From NCBI GenBank assembly GCA_964571815.1, contig CAZNDN010000011.1, positions 1 to 55,072 of the forward strand: a stretch of DNA of 55,072 nucleotides. The letters are read 5' to 3'. The notes under the pieces are model-generated. The model saw only the letters and a program-made list of their open reading frames with translations, searched no databases and had not been told where the DNA came from. Shown here piece after piece: positions 17,043-25,902 of this stretch (position 1 is the first letter of the stretch; the number at the start of each line of letters is the position of its first letter). A program made the translations under genes and the position numbers. Source of the DNA: CAZNDN01 sp964571815. GTDB lineage: Bacteria > Fibrobacterota > Chitinivibrionia > Chitinivibrionales > WJKA01.

Positions 17043-17870
17043 TTACTGAAACGAAACCACCATTTGTCGCACCACAAGATGCCATCCGTCAACCAGCACG
17101 AAGAGTATTATCTTGAAAGGAAGCGAAATCATGATCGGCGGCAGCATCATCATACCCATCGACAGCAGCACCGAGGCGACGATCATGTCGATAACCAGAA
17201 ACGGAACGTAGAGAATGAAGCCGATGATGAACGCCGTTTTCAACTCGCTGGTGATGAATGCGGGGATGATCACGTGCAAGGGGATATCGTCCACATTTCT
17301 CGGCGCCGGCATTCGCGAAATCCGAACGAACAGCGCCACGTCTTTCTCGTTGACCTGCCTGAGCATGAACCGTCTGACCGGCTTGCCCGCCTCTCCCAGC
17401 GCGTCCTTCCAGTGCATCTCTTCGGCAAGATAGGGCTGGAGCGCATTGTCGTTGATCTCGGTGAACACCGGCATCATGATGAAGAGCGTGAGAAACAGCG
17501 ACAACCCGATCAGCACCTGGTCGGGCGGCATGGTCTGCGTTGCCAGTGCCCGGCGAAGGAAGGAGAAGACCACGACGAGACGAACAAACGAGGTCAGCAT
17601 GATCAGGATGGAGGGTGCCAGCGCCAGGATGGTTATCAGGAAGAGAACCTGCAGCGCGACGGCAACGTCGCCGGGCTTCTCCGCCTGGTCCACCGAAAGG
17701 GTCACTTTCGGAACCACTTGCGCAAGGAGCGGGCCCGCCCACAGCACAACCAGCCCCACTGCCGCGGCCACCCGCCGTGGAGCCGAAAAAAGGCTCAAGC
17801 ACCGACGCCCACAAACCGATATACGACATGGGAAGGTACGGGCCGAATGCACGTGAGAAAAAAAGCCCAT
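17043..17870 (-). CDS. fliP: Flagellar export gate protein FliP
   Basis: The protein is 275 aa. A signal-like N-terminus (AAAVGLVVLWAGPLLAQ) precedes the FliP core: PSILIMLTSFVRLVVVFSFLRRAL with the conserved ATQTMPPDQVLIGLSLFLT, the periplasmic part, PAFITSELKTAFIIGFI and C-terminal SMGMMMLPP with LPFKIILFVLVDGW. It forms the pentameric core of the export gate. The first ~30 residues are Arg/Cys-rich and may not all be translated, so a start further inside is possible. It lies 4 bp from fliO. Confidence 0.95.
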   Translation of the reverse strand: MGFFSHVHSARTFPCRISVCGRRCLSLFSAPRRVAAAVGLVVLWAGPLLAQVVPKVTLSVDQAEKPGDVAVALQVLFLITILALAPSILIMLTSFVRLVVVFSFLRRALATQTMPPDQVLIGLSLFLTLFIMMPVFTEINDNALQPYLAEEMHWKDALGEAGKPVRRFMLRQVNEKDVALFVRISRMPAPRNVDDIPLHVIIPAFITSELKTAFIIGFILYVPFLVIDMIVASVLLSMGMMMLPPIMISLPFKIILFVLVDGWHLVVRQMVVSFQ

Positions 17871-17874
17871 TGTA

Positions 17875-18444
17875 CTACTTCTGTTTCTTGTGTTTGCCGA
17901 CGAACGAACCGAGCACTTCGCCGAACGTGTTGATCGATACGCCCCCGCGTGATGCCGAAATCAGCTCCAGCGCCCGGTCCCCTTCGAACGTATCAAGCAG
18001 TGTCACACCGCCGGCGCTCTGACCGATCAAGTACACCCCTTCCCCTACCCTGAGCATGACCACCGCCCGCTGAGAACCCAGAGAGACGACTTCGAGGATG
18101 TCCATCGATCCCCCGCCCAGCCTGGACCCGCCGCCGATCCCCCCCTTTTTCAACAGCCATGCGACCACAAATATGCAGGCAATCACCAGCGCAAGATAGC
18201 CCGCGATGCGAAGGGTGACAAGCAGCAGGCTCTCGGAAGCCCGCGGGGCGGAGTCCCCGGTCCGCGCCCGGGGCGATTGCGGCGCGCCCGCGGAGTCGAT
18301 ATCCCGCAACTCACCTCTGACATTGTCGATGAACCGCTCCGAATCGAAAGCACGTTGCGTACTCTGCGCCGCGGCCGGCACAACCCCGACCGTAAGACAG
18401 AGGCCGAGCCACACGATCGCGCGGTCAAGACGTGGAAGCCTCAT
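17875..18444 (-). CDS. fliO: Flagellar biosynthesis protein FliO
   Basis: The protein is 189 aa with a signal peptide (IVWLGLCLTVGVVPAAAQ), a periplasmic stretch, a membrane segment (RIAGYLALVIACIFVVAWLLKK) and the cytosolic FliO domain (SMDILEVVSLGSQRAVVMLRVGEGVYLIGQ). It ends in a lysine-rich tail. FliO helps assemble the FliP pentamer. The start overlaps the fliN stop by ATGA. Confidence 0.9.
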   Translation of the reverse strand: MRLPRLDRAIVWLGLCLTVGVVPAAAQSTQRAFDSERFIDNVRGELRDIDSAGAPQSPRARTGDSAPRASESLLLVTLRIAGYLALVIACIFVVAWLLKKGGIGGGSRLGGGSMDILEVVSLGSQRAVVMLRVGEGVYLIGQSAGGVTLLDTFEGDRALELISASRGGVSINTFGEVLGSFVGKHKKQK

Positions 18445-19553
18445 TGTCGAAGACTCCGTATGCGCTCTTCGGGAGAAACAAGCGACACGATTCGAATGCC
18501 GAAATTCTCATCCACTACCACTACCTCCCCTTTGGCAACCGGCCTGTTGTTGACAAGAAGGTCGACGGGTTCTCCGGCCAGCCGGTCCAGCTCGACAATC
18601 GAGCCCGGCGCCAGTTCAAGCACCCGTTTGATCGACAGGTTGGTGCGCCCCAGCTCAATAGCCAGATCAAGGTCGACATCAAGCAGCATGTTGACGTTCT
18701 CGGACGAAGCGGGGCCTTTCATGGACGTATCGGCCGTGCCCCCGGCCGGTGACGTCTCGTCGAATCCTCCTCCACCGCCATCGCCCGCCAGACCCGCCAG
18801 GTCACTCAACTCTTCTTCGCTGAGTCCGACGCCCCCGTCTTCCCCCGCCTCCTCCCCTTCTTCGTCTCCCCCTCCCTGCAGCGCCGAACCGGCACCCCGC
18901 TCCATCATTGCCGAAGACAGGGCCGACGGAATCACTACGGCAAATGAGGAGTCGTCTCTTCCCTCAACCGACAGCTTCATCGCCGCCATGTCGGCATTCT
19001 CCCACGGCGTTGGCGGAGACGACGGATCGAACTGTTCGACGGTGACGGTTCCCGTGGAAACGCTCCCTCCTCCGTCCTCCCCCAGCGCGCTGCAAAACGA
19101 CCCGGCAACCTGGTTCATCAACTCCCCGATCGCATCCTTGTGGTCGTCGGTGTACTCCGCGTCGCCGTTGCCCATCATCATCAGGTCCGAAAGCACGGCC
19201 GTGTCCTGCTTCGTCACCAGGATATGCAACGTACCCTCCAGACCGCCGCTGAGCGGAACCTGCACGGTGAGCCCATCGGAGGCGACCGCTTCCTTCACCG
19301 GCTCCTCCCCGGCTGCCTCGCACCGGCCGACGTCCAGCGATACCCGCTTGTTGAGCACCGTCGAAAGCACCGAGGCCGCCTGCTCGGCAAACACCTTCAT
19401 GACCGCCGACAAAGCCTTGTAATCTTTCGCCGAACCTCCGGCTTCCCGTTCCTCGTCGTCGTCCTGCCCTATCGCGGACTCGTCGGCGATATCATCGCCC
19501 CCAACCCCCGCCGGCATTTCGTCGAGTTGATCCGAAGAAGTTTCATCATTCAT
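18441..19553 (-). CDS. fliN: Flagellar motor switch protein FliN, long FliY-like form
   Basis: The protein is 370 aa, far longer than classical FliN (~140). The C-terminal SpoA domain (~285-365) carries LDVDLDLAIELGRTNLSI, LELAPGSIVELDRLAGEPVDLLVN and GEVVVVDENFGIRI. The N-terminal half (~40-190) resembles a CheC/FliY-type domain, with ELMNQVAGSFCSALG and segments like VPLSGGLEGTLHILV. A Gly/Glu/Ala-rich acidic linker joins them. It is part of the cytoplasmic ring with FliM, whose stop it overlaps by 8 bp. Whether the N-terminal part is an active CheY-P phosphatase cannot be judged. Confidence 0.9.
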   Translation of the reverse strand: MNDETSSDQLDEMPAGVGGDDIADESAIGQDDDEEREAGGSAKDYKALSAVMKVFAEQAASVLSTVLNKRVSLDVGRCEAAGEEPVKEAVASDGLTVQVPLSGGLEGTLHILVTKQDTAVLSDLMMMGNGDAEYTDDHKDAIGELMNQVAGSFCSALGEDGGGSVSTGTVTVEQFDPSSPPTPWENADMAAMKLSVEGRDDSSFAVVIPSALSSAMMERGAGSALQGGGDEEGEEAGEDGGVGLSEEELSDLAGLAGDGGGGGFDETSPAGGTADTSMKGPASSENVNMLLDVDLDLAIELGRTNLSIKRVLELAPGSIVELDRLAGEPVDLLVNNRPVAKGEVVVVDENFGIRIVSLVSPEERIRSLRQ

Positions 19554-20568
19554 CGCTGCCCGGTACCTCCTTCTCCAGTATTTTCGTTATCTTTATCGCC
19601 TTCTTTCTCCCCGCTATTCCCGACTTGGCCGCCATCTTCAGCTTTCCTCCCACATTGACCAGAAGTTCGCTGGCCGCCGGCTTGTCCAGACAGAGCACGT
19701 CACCACGCTGCAACTGCAGCAGGTCCCGGATACTGAGGGTGCTGGTTCCCAGCAACGCCTGCAGCGGCAGTTTCACCGACATGATCTCGTGCTCCAGCGA
19801 CTCCCTGGTTTCGGCGGTGCTTGCACTCTGCGACGACATCCAGGATTCGCCCGAAAGTTTGTTGATCACATTCTCCAGAACCATATAGGGAAAACACAGG
19901 CTCATCAGGCCCGATGCATTCTGCATGCGGACTTCCAGCGAAATGAGAATCGCCGTTTCTCCCGGCGGCGCAATCTGCACAAACTGCGGGTTTGTCTCAT
20001 ACGTCTCGATGCGCGGGGAAAACACGCCGATATGCTCCCAGACTTCCTTGAGGTCGTTCAAGCCTCGTTCGACGATGCGGCGTATGACATTCTCCTCGAT
20101 TAGTGTCAATTCCCGGTTCTGCTCCGAAGGTCGGCCCTGACCGCCGAACAGACGGTCTACGATGAAGAACACAAGCGAGGGGTTGATTTCGATGATTGCA
20201 TTGCCCTCCAGCGGAAGCATCTTGAAAACGTAGATGCAGCTCGGATTCGAGATTGACATGATAAACTCGGAGAAGGTCAACTGGTCCACGCTGACCAACT
20301 CGATCTCCACAAACGTCCGGAGAAAATTGGTCAGAGATGTGGAGAACTGCCGGGCATAGCCCTCGTGCAGGTTCTGCAACGTGCGCATCTGGTCTTTTGA
20401 CACACGGTCGGGACGTCTGAAATCGTAGAGCGAGAGCGCCTTGTCGGGCTCGCCGCTTTCCTCGCCCCCTTCACCGCCCTCGACCATGCCGCCCATCTCG
20501 GACTCTCCACCGGCCGAGACCGCCGACAACAGCGCATCAACTTCTTCCTGCGACAGTATGTCGCTCAC
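19546..20568 (-). CDS. fliM: Flagellar motor switch protein FliM
   Basis: The protein is 340 aa. The CheY-binding peptide is intact (LSQEEVDALL at residues ~5-14), then the middle domain (LYDFRRPDRVSKDQMRTLQ, YARQFSTSLTNFLRT, IDRLFGG-like VDRLFGGQGRP) and a C-terminal SpoA domain (~260-335, VKLPLQALLGTSTLSIRDLL). It connects CheY-P to the rotor in the C ring. It lies 17 bp after fliL. Confidence 0.96.
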   Translation of the reverse strand: MSDILSQEEVDALLSAVSAGGESEMGGMVEGGEGGEESGEPDKALSLYDFRRPDRVSKDQMRTLQNLHEGYARQFSTSLTNFLRTFVEIELVSVDQLTFSEFIMSISNPSCIYVFKMLPLEGNAIIEINPSLVFFIVDRLFGGQGRPSEQNRELTLIEENVIRRIVERGLNDLKEVWEHIGVFSPRIETYETNPQFVQIAPPGETAILISLEVRMQNASGLMSLCFPYMVLENVINKLSGESWMSSQSASTAETRESLEHEIMSVKLPLQALLGTSTLSIRDLLQLQRGDVLCLDKPAASELLVNVGGKLKMAAKSGIAGRKKAIKITKILEKEVPGSDE

Positions 20569-20585
20569 GCGAAAACCCCTTCCGT

Positions 20586-21131
20586 CTACTGAATGATATA
20601 CTCCACCAGCAATACGTCCCTGATCTGCCCCTGTTTCTTGGGCAGCATGGCATTGACTCGCCGAAGAAGCTCCTTGCGGATCTTGTCCTTGGCATCGGGC
20701 TCGTTCAACTCCATCAAATTCATCGTTGAAAGTAAATCGATCATGGCGTTCTTGATCCGCGGCCGATGCTTCTCCAGCGCTTCACCCAGCGTCTTCTCCT
20801 TCTCGTCGTATTCAAACACCACGCCCAGCTTGATGAACCGCTCGCCGTCGGTATCGGCGATATTGACAATCGCCTCAACCGGCTCTTCCGTGGCGACCCC
20901 GCCGGCCGACGACAGAGTGGCCTGCGTCGCCGCCGAATCCGCCTTCGCCTCAGCCATCTTCTCCGCGGGCGATTTCGGCCGGGTAACCTGAATCAGTACC
21001 AGCGCAATGATCGCATTGATCACCACGATGGCGCCGATCAGACCGAGAAAAACACCCCTTCCCGAGCCGGTGGGTTTGGCCTGAGCCTGCTGCGCACCTT
21101 CCTGAGCTTGCTTCTGTTCCTCTTCAGCCAT
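20586..21131 (-). CDS. fliL: Flagellar basal body-associated protein FliL
   Basis: The protein is 181 aa from the ATG at 21131, which has AGGAGGAG upstream; the longer frame to 21209 has no ribosome site. A Gln/Ala-rich cytoplasmic N-terminus, one membrane segment (FLGLIGAIVVINAIIALVLI) and the periplasmic FliL domain (VEAIVNIADTDGERFIKLGVVFEY, ending VLLVEYIIQ) are seen. FliL surrounds the stator and modulates motor torque. It lies ~155 bp from motB. Confidence 0.9.
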   Translation of the reverse strand: MAEEEQKQAQEGAQQAQAKPTGSGRGVFLGLIGAIVVINAIIALVLIQVTRPKSPAEKMAEAKADSAATQATLSSAGGVATEEPVEAIVNIADTDGERFIKLGVVFEYDEKEKTLGEALEKHRPRIKNAMIDLLSTMNLMELNEPDAKDKIRKELLRRVNAMLPKKQGQIRDVLLVEYIIQ

Positions 21132-21287
21132 AGCACTCCTCCTCAGCATCGGCGTGACGCATTCGCGGCACCCGCGGGGCCGTGTGCTCCAACCGGCTCC
21201 GCCGGGCACACTCCGTGCCGGGGGCGGTCCACGGTCCGATCGGAATCAACCCGCACCGAAAGATGAAGCCTGCAGCGGGATTGGCGT

Positions 21288-22019
21288 TCATGCGCCGCCT
21301 TCCTTCTTTTCAAGGTACTCAACGTATATCTCAATGCGCCGGTTCTTCTGCCTGTTCTCCGGCGTATCGTTCGGTGCAACGGGATGATACTCTCCGTATC
21401 CAACGGCGCTGAGCCGTTTGGGATCGATGCCGCAACGGTAGGCGAAAAACTTGACGATATTCAGAGCCCTGGCCGCCGAAAGCTCCCAGTTTGACGGGAA
21501 CTCCGACGTGTTGATCGGCGTGTTGTCGGTGTGGCCCTCGACCCGGATGAACGTGTCGGGATGCCGATTGATAATCTCCGCCATCTCATAGAGCAGTTGG
21601 ATGAACTCGGGTCGAATGTCGTCGTCCCCCACGTCAAAGCCCACCGGGTCGGTTATCTTGATCGCGATCCCCTTGTCCGTCACTTCCACCTTGATCGCAT
21701 CCTGAAGCTCCTCCTCGCGCACGGTCCGCTGGATTCGCCGCCTCGCGTCGACGGCCATGCGCTTGTTCTGCTCATCGCCCCCCAGCCTCGGTATTAGGAT
21801 ATCCTTGGTGATCAAGACCGAGGGAAACGATTCGAGTACCCCGCTGAACGCGTTCTGGAACGATGACGCCGCCACCATGAACTTGTTGGGATCGATGGTC
21901 GACATTGCCAGAAGCATAACGAAAAAGCACAGGAGCAGGGTACACATGTCGCCCCATGTCGTCATGTAGGCCGGCGCGCCGCCGCCCTTTTCCTCTTTCT
22001 TCTTCTTCGGTGGGGGCAT
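21288..22019 (-). CDS. motB: Flagellar motor stator protein MotB
   Basis: The protein is 243 aa. The N-terminal membrane helix keeps the proton-channel aspartate (WGDMCTLLLCFFVMLLAMS). After a linker, an OmpA-like peptidoglycan-binding domain follows (VEGHTDNTPINTSEFPSNWELSAAR; GYGEYHPVAPNDTPENRQKNRRIEI). It anchors the MotA/MotB stator to the cell wall. The gene starts 25 bp after motA. The coupling ion cannot be told from these residues alone. Confidence 0.96.
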   Translation of the reverse strand: MPPPKKKKEEKGGGAPAYMTTWGDMCTLLLCFFVMLLAMSTIDPNKFMVAASSFQNAFSGVLESFPSVLITKDILIPRLGGDEQNKRMAVDARRRIQRTVREEELQDAIKVEVTDKGIAIKITDPVGFDVGDDDIRPEFIQLLYEMAEIINRHPDTFIRVEGHTDNTPINTSEFPSNWELSAARALNIVKFFAYRCGIDPKRLSAVGYGEYHPVAPNDTPENRQKNRRIEIYVEYLEKKEGGA

Positions 22020-22044
22020 AGCTCCACGTTCCCTTTACTTCGCT

Positions 22045-22815
22045 CTACTTGGTGCGCTCTTTCATCGCCGATGCCCTGATGCCGGGCTCGACAAACGCAA
22101 CGAGTTTCTGCTCGACAATCCGGGGGTTGTCGCCCGATTGAAGCGACATGATCCCCTCCAGCATCAACTCCTTGATCATGATCTCCCCCGCCGAATACCC
22201 CTTCAACTTCTCGGCCAGAGGAATACAGACGGCGTTGGCGAAAATCGCCCCGTACAGCGTCGTGATCAGGGCCACGGCCATGTTCGGACCGATCGACTCG
22301 ACATCATTCATGTTCCCCAGCATCAACACCAGCCCGATAAGCGTACCTACCATGCCGAAAGCGGGGGCGATGGTGCCGGCAAATTCGAAGATGCCCGCTC
22401 CCCTGGCATGCCGGTCTTCGATGAAAGTCACCTCCGTACGGAGAATATCCTTGATCAACTCCGGTTCGGTGCCGTCAACCGCAAGCTGAATCCCCTTTTT
22501 CAAGAAATCATCGTCGATCTCAGCGGCCCGGGCCTCCAGCGCCAGAATTCCCTCGCGACGGGCCTGTTCGGCAAAATCCACCAACTGCCGAATTGTCTCC
22601 ACCGGCGTCATGGTCTTGACCAGAAACGCATTTTTCACGACACTCACCGCACTGAGAAGCCTGCTCAGGGGAAATGCCGTGAACATGGCGCCGATCGTGC
22701 CGCCGAGGGTAATTGCGGCCGAGGGGGTGTCGATGAAGGCCGCAATTTGTCCACGTGTTCCGTACGTGATAAGCGAGAATGCAAGCACCAGTCCGATAAC
22801 GGTCGCTATGTCCAT
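22045..22815 (-). CDS. motA: Flagellar motor stator protein MotA
   Basis: The protein is 256 aa with four membrane segments. It opens MDIATVIGLVLAFSLITYGT and carries APAFGMVGTLIGLVLMLGNM plus MAVALITTLYGAIFANAVC, the MotA/ExbB-type channel core. A cytoplasmic loop (~70-150) would contact FliG. With MotB it forms the ion-driven stator. It is the second gene of the flbD-motA-motB unit. Confidence 0.96.
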   Translation of the reverse strand: MDIATVIGLVLAFSLITYGTRGQIAAFIDTPSAAITLGGTIGAMFTAFPLSRLLSAVSVVKNAFLVKTMTPVETIRQLVDFAEQARREGILALEARAAEIDDDFLKKGIQLAVDGTEPELIKDILRTEVTFIEDRHARGAGIFEFAGTIAPAFGMVGTLIGLVLMLGNMNDVESIGPNMAVALITTLYGAIFANAVCIPLAEKLKGYSAGEIMIKELMLEGIMSLQSGDNPRIVEQKLVAFVEPGIRASAMKERTK

Positions 22816-22875
22816 ATCGCGTCAGTCTCCCTCCCGGGTCCGTGGGTCCACCGGCAACGGAGGCACGGGGGCGTA

Positions 22876-23103
22876 TCAGCCCTCGCCCCTGCCCTGATTC
22901 TCTCCCTGCACCACCTTGATGGTCTGATTGCACAACTGCTTGTATTTGATTACCTTGCGGATAACCTCCTCAATCGAGTTCCTCACCATCATCTTCCGCC
23001 CCGTCGTAAGCGAAATGACCGTGTCGGGAGTCGATTCCACCGTCTCGATGAAATCGGCGTTGAGCACGAATTCCTCCTTGTTCAATCGTCTCAGAGCGAT
23101 CAT
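22876..23103 (-). CDS. flbD: Small flagellar protein FlbD/SwrD family
   Basis: The 75-aa product matches the FlbD/SwrD family: MIALRRLNKEEFVLNADFIE, then VESTPDTVISLTTGRKMMVR, and an amphipathic helix VIRKVIKYKQL. In other bacteria the homologue sits next to motA and raises motor power. This is the small protein, not the Caulobacter sigma-54 activator of the same name. Its own promoter precedes it by ~50 bp, so it heads a transcription unit. Confidence 0.9.
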   Translation of the reverse strand: MIALRRLNKEEFVLNADFIETVESTPDTVISLTTGRKMMVRNSIEEVIRKVIKYKQLCNQTIKVVQGENQGRGEG

Positions 23104-23152
23104 GTCCTGCTCCCCCGATCGGCGTAACCCCTTCGATCATGCGATCTTATAA

Positions 23153-23181
23153 ATCTTACCGTTGTTACGGTACAGCGTCAA
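23153..23181 (-). promoter_or_regulatory. Sigma-70-like promoter for flbD-motA-motB and downstream flagellar genes
   Basis: The minus strand reads TTGACG (plus 23176-23181), a 17-nt spacer, then TAAGAT (23153-23158), matching 5/6 and 4/6. The predicted start is ~40 nt before flbD. The flgE stop is ~110 bp upstream, and no strong terminator was seen between, so read-through from the sigma-54 unit is also possible. Confidence 0.6.
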
Positions 23182-23293
23182 CCAATGATGGCGTTATTTC
23201 CCAATCCCTTAAAGATGTACCGCTCCTGTTCCCCCTGCCGCGCTCGCGAGGCTCCGCCGACGCCACAACCGGAGGAGCCCGACCGCGCTTGCG

Positions 23294-25417
23294 CTATCTG
23301 ACGAGCTGCACCAATTCCTGCAGCAATGCATCGCTGGTCGTGATCACCCGCGCGTTGGCCTGGTAGCCGCGTTGCGTGGTGATCATGCTCGTGAACTCGG
23401 TAGCCAGCTCCACATTGCTCATTTCGAGTGCGCCCGGCTTGATTTTCGTCGATGTTCCCACGCCGGCTCGCTGCATGACCGCTTCGCCGGAGTTGTTCGA
23501 CTGAGCGTACATGCTGTCCCCCACTTTCATCAAGCCGGCCGGGTTGTTGAATTCCGCCAGGTAGACGCGGGCTATCGATTTGGATACGCCATTGGTATAG
23601 AGCCCCTGCACCTCCCCGAACTCATCGACCGAAATCTCCTGGAGGTTCCCCATCGGGTAGCCGTCCTGATACCAGGCGGCCGTGGTGGACTCCGACCGAA
23701 ACTGGGTGATCCCTTCGACCGAGCCGGGAGAGCCCACATCCAGACTGACCCGCACCTCGTTGGAACCATTCATGGGATCGAAACGAAACGCCGTGGAGTC
23801 ATCGTCGAACGTGAATGCGGCGGGCGTACCGTCCTGGCCGAACTGGATGCGTCCCGTATTGCCGCCCAGGATTTCCTCGCCTCCCTCCGTCGTAATCTCC
23901 CAGAGCCACTCTCCCGGAGTACCCGAGTGCGTGTACGTGGTTGTCATCACGTGCGCGTCACCCGACTCGTCGTACACCGTGATCGAGGTCGAGTGCTGCC
24001 CCGTATCACGTGCGGCCTGTACCTGGGTGGTGACGAAATTGGCGTTGGCCCGTGTCGGGGCCGTTGCGTTGTTGTTCTGGTTCGTCGCCGTAATCGAAAC
24101 GTCGCTCAGCGCAAACGCTTCCTCGGGCTGGCCGCGCACGGTAATCGCGCCGTCGGGAATCTGATCGTCGGGCGTATCGGCCGTGTTCACCGACAGCGAT
24201 GGATTGTCGTGATACGTGCCGTCGGTCGGCGGCAGATTGAATGCCAGTTGCACCAGGTCCAGCAGGTTCTGCAGGCTGTAAACACCCGTCCCCGCCGTCT
24301 CAGAGTAAACACCGGTCTGGGTCTGGATCGTATCGCCGCCCACCGCGCCGTTGACCCGTATCTCGTCACCGGGCTCCAGTCCCAGCGTGTTCCCCGCCGC
24401 ATCGTAGACGTCCATCAACGCATCCCCGGCGGTCGCCGGTGCACGAAGAGCGCCGGAGTCGGCCGTGGAAGTGGCCGGGATCGACGGGCCCCAGGTGAAA
24501 ACGTTGGAAACGAAGGAGTTGGATCCCGGACGGCTGCTGGTGACGCGAAGCCCGTTGATCGTGGAGCCCGCGCTCGCATCGATGGTGATCGTACCGTCGG
24601 CGTTGAGAACCACCGCATTGAGCGGACTCAAACTCGGATCCTGCACCACCGAGGCAATCACTGTCGTAAGGTCCGAGAGTGTAGTGGTTTCTTCAACCGT
24701 AAGCGCCCGGGGCGTTACGGGCGTGCCGCCGGCGTCCGACGCCTCAACCGTTATCGTATCCCCGGCACGAATACCCAGGCTGTTGCCGCTTGCATCGAAC
24801 AACGAAGTCAGCGTATCCGTGCCCTCCACCACCGAAAGGAATCGCTGTGTATGCACGATCGATCCAAGCCCTTCCGAATCGGAGTCCAGGTTGCTTCGAT
24901 ACCGTACTTCGCTCGTTTCCTGTGCCGGCGCCTTTTGACCGTAGGGTACGCGGATATCGCCGATACGCGATCCGGGAGGATACGTACCGTCATCGGCGGC
25001 CATCATGCCCTGAAGACGAAAGCCGTTGGTGGGGGCCACGAGGTAGCCCAGCGAATCCATCTGCAACGCACCGTTGCGGCTGTAGAAATTCCCCTGCCCG
25101 CTCGAATAGGTGAAATACGCACGCCCCTCAAGGGCAAGGTCGGTGACCTGGCCCGTGGACTGAAGGTTGCCCTGGGTAAGAATGGTGTCGATCGATCCTA
25201 CCGACATACCGAGACCGACCTGAATCGGGTTGGTTCCACCGGCCTCACCGGGCGGCCGCGACGAGCCCTTGAGCAGTTGTGCCATCGACTCCTCGAACGT
25301 CACACGCCCCGCCTTGAACCCGGTAGTGTTGACGTTGGCAATGTTGTTGCCGGTCACGTCGAGCGCCACCTGGTGATTGCGCAGGCCGCTGATACCCGAG
25401 TAGAGTGAACGTAACAT
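23294..25417 (-). CDS. flgE: Flagellar hook protein FlgE, enlarged
   Basis: The protein is 707 aa, much longer than the ~400 of enteric FlgE. The N-terminal rod-type motif (SLYSGISGLRNHQVALDVTGNNIANVNTTGFK) and C-terminal region (SNVELATEFTSMITTQRGYQANARVITTSD) are canonical. The middle D2/D3 portion (~190-540) is expanded and has two similar blocks, LFDASGNSLGIRAGDTI at ~206 and VYDAAGNTLGLEPGDEI at ~337. The start has AGGAGGAG upstream. No cysteine is present. The product polymerises into the hook joint. Confidence 0.95.
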   Translation of the reverse strand: MLRSLYSGISGLRNHQVALDVTGNNIANVNTTGFKAGRVTFEESMAQLLKGSSRPPGEAGGTNPIQVGLGMSVGSIDTILTQGNLQSTGQVTDLALEGRAYFTYSSGQGNFYSRNGALQMDSLGYLVAPTNGFRLQGMMAADDGTYPPGSRIGDIRVPYGQKAPAQETSEVRYRSNLDSDSEGLGSIVHTQRFLSVVEGTDTLTSLFDASGNSLGIRAGDTITVEASDAGGTPVTPRALTVEETTTLSDLTTVIASVVQDPSLSPLNAVVLNADGTITIDASAGSTINGLRVTSSRPGSNSFVSNVFTWGPSIPATSTADSGALRAPATAGDALMDVYDAAGNTLGLEPGDEIRVNGAVGGDTIQTQTGVYSETAGTGVYSLQNLLDLVQLAFNLPPTDGTYHDNPSLSVNTADTPDDQIPDGAITVRGQPEEAFALSDVSITATNQNNNATAPTRANANFVTTQVQAARDTGQHSTSITVYDESGDAHVMTTTYTHSGTPGEWLWEITTEGGEEILGGNTGRIQFGQDGTPAAFTFDDDSTAFRFDPMNGSNEVRVSLDVGSPGSVEGITQFRSESTTAAWYQDGYPMGNLQEISVDEFGEVQGLYTNGVSKSIARVYLAEFNNPAGLMKVGDSMYAQSNNSGEAVMQRAGVGTSTKIKPGALEMSNVELATEFTSMITTQRGYQANARVITTSDALLQELVQLVR

Positions 25418-25533
25418 GACTCCTCCTCTGTTTCCCGACAGCCCGGAGCACAGCTCCCCGCCGCTTCATTCGTTCCACGGCGCGGGCTCCCGCGCGTCAC
25501 TGGCGCACAATGACGCGCGGTCCGGCCCTCTGG

Positions 25534-25902
25534 TCAATCTGCTATCACCGTGCTGTCGATGTTGGTGACAATACTCTCACGCATCTGTCGCCCGTCCATG
25601 GCGGTTATCACCGTCCTGTTCGGCACATTGACGATAAATGCCAGATTGTCAAGCAGCACCAGCGAATCCCGCGACCCCTTGCGGCATGCTCCCTGCACGG
25701 CCCTGTCCAGCTTGCCCATCATCTCCGGCGTCATGGAGATGCCGCGGCTGCGAAGCCTGCTTTGCGCGTGCCCCGAGAACGTCAGTGTGCTGCGCTGCGC
25801 ATCCTCGAGAATCTGCCCGAAACCGCTCCCGCTTCGACGCGCGGGAGTTCCCTGTGCGGGCCTCCGCGCCGCCCCCGGCGCGGAGATGATATTCCGTATC
25901 AT
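25534..25902 (-). CDS. Flagellar operon protein, TIGR02530 type
   Basis: The 122-aa protein belongs to the small family often found between flgD and flgE. Key stretches are TFSGHAQSRLRSRGI, LDRAVQGACRKGSRDSLVLLDNLAFIVNVPNRTVITAMDGR. It has no signal peptide. In other bacteria the gene sits at this same place, and its role in hook assembly or export is not established. It overlaps flgD by ATGA. Confidence 0.85.
   Translation of the reverse strand: MIRNIISAPGAARRPAQGTPARRSGSGFGQILEDAQRSTLTFSGHAQSRLRSRGISMTPEMMGKLDRAVQGACRKGSRDSLVLLDNLAFIVNVPNRTVITAMDGRQMRESIVTNIDSTVIAD

Noticed and set aside
23372..25408. 678-residue plus-strand open frame opposite flgE
   Set aside because: It is antisense to flgE, which has canonical N- and C-terminal motifs and a strong ribosome site; the frame is Arg/His-rich shadow sequence.
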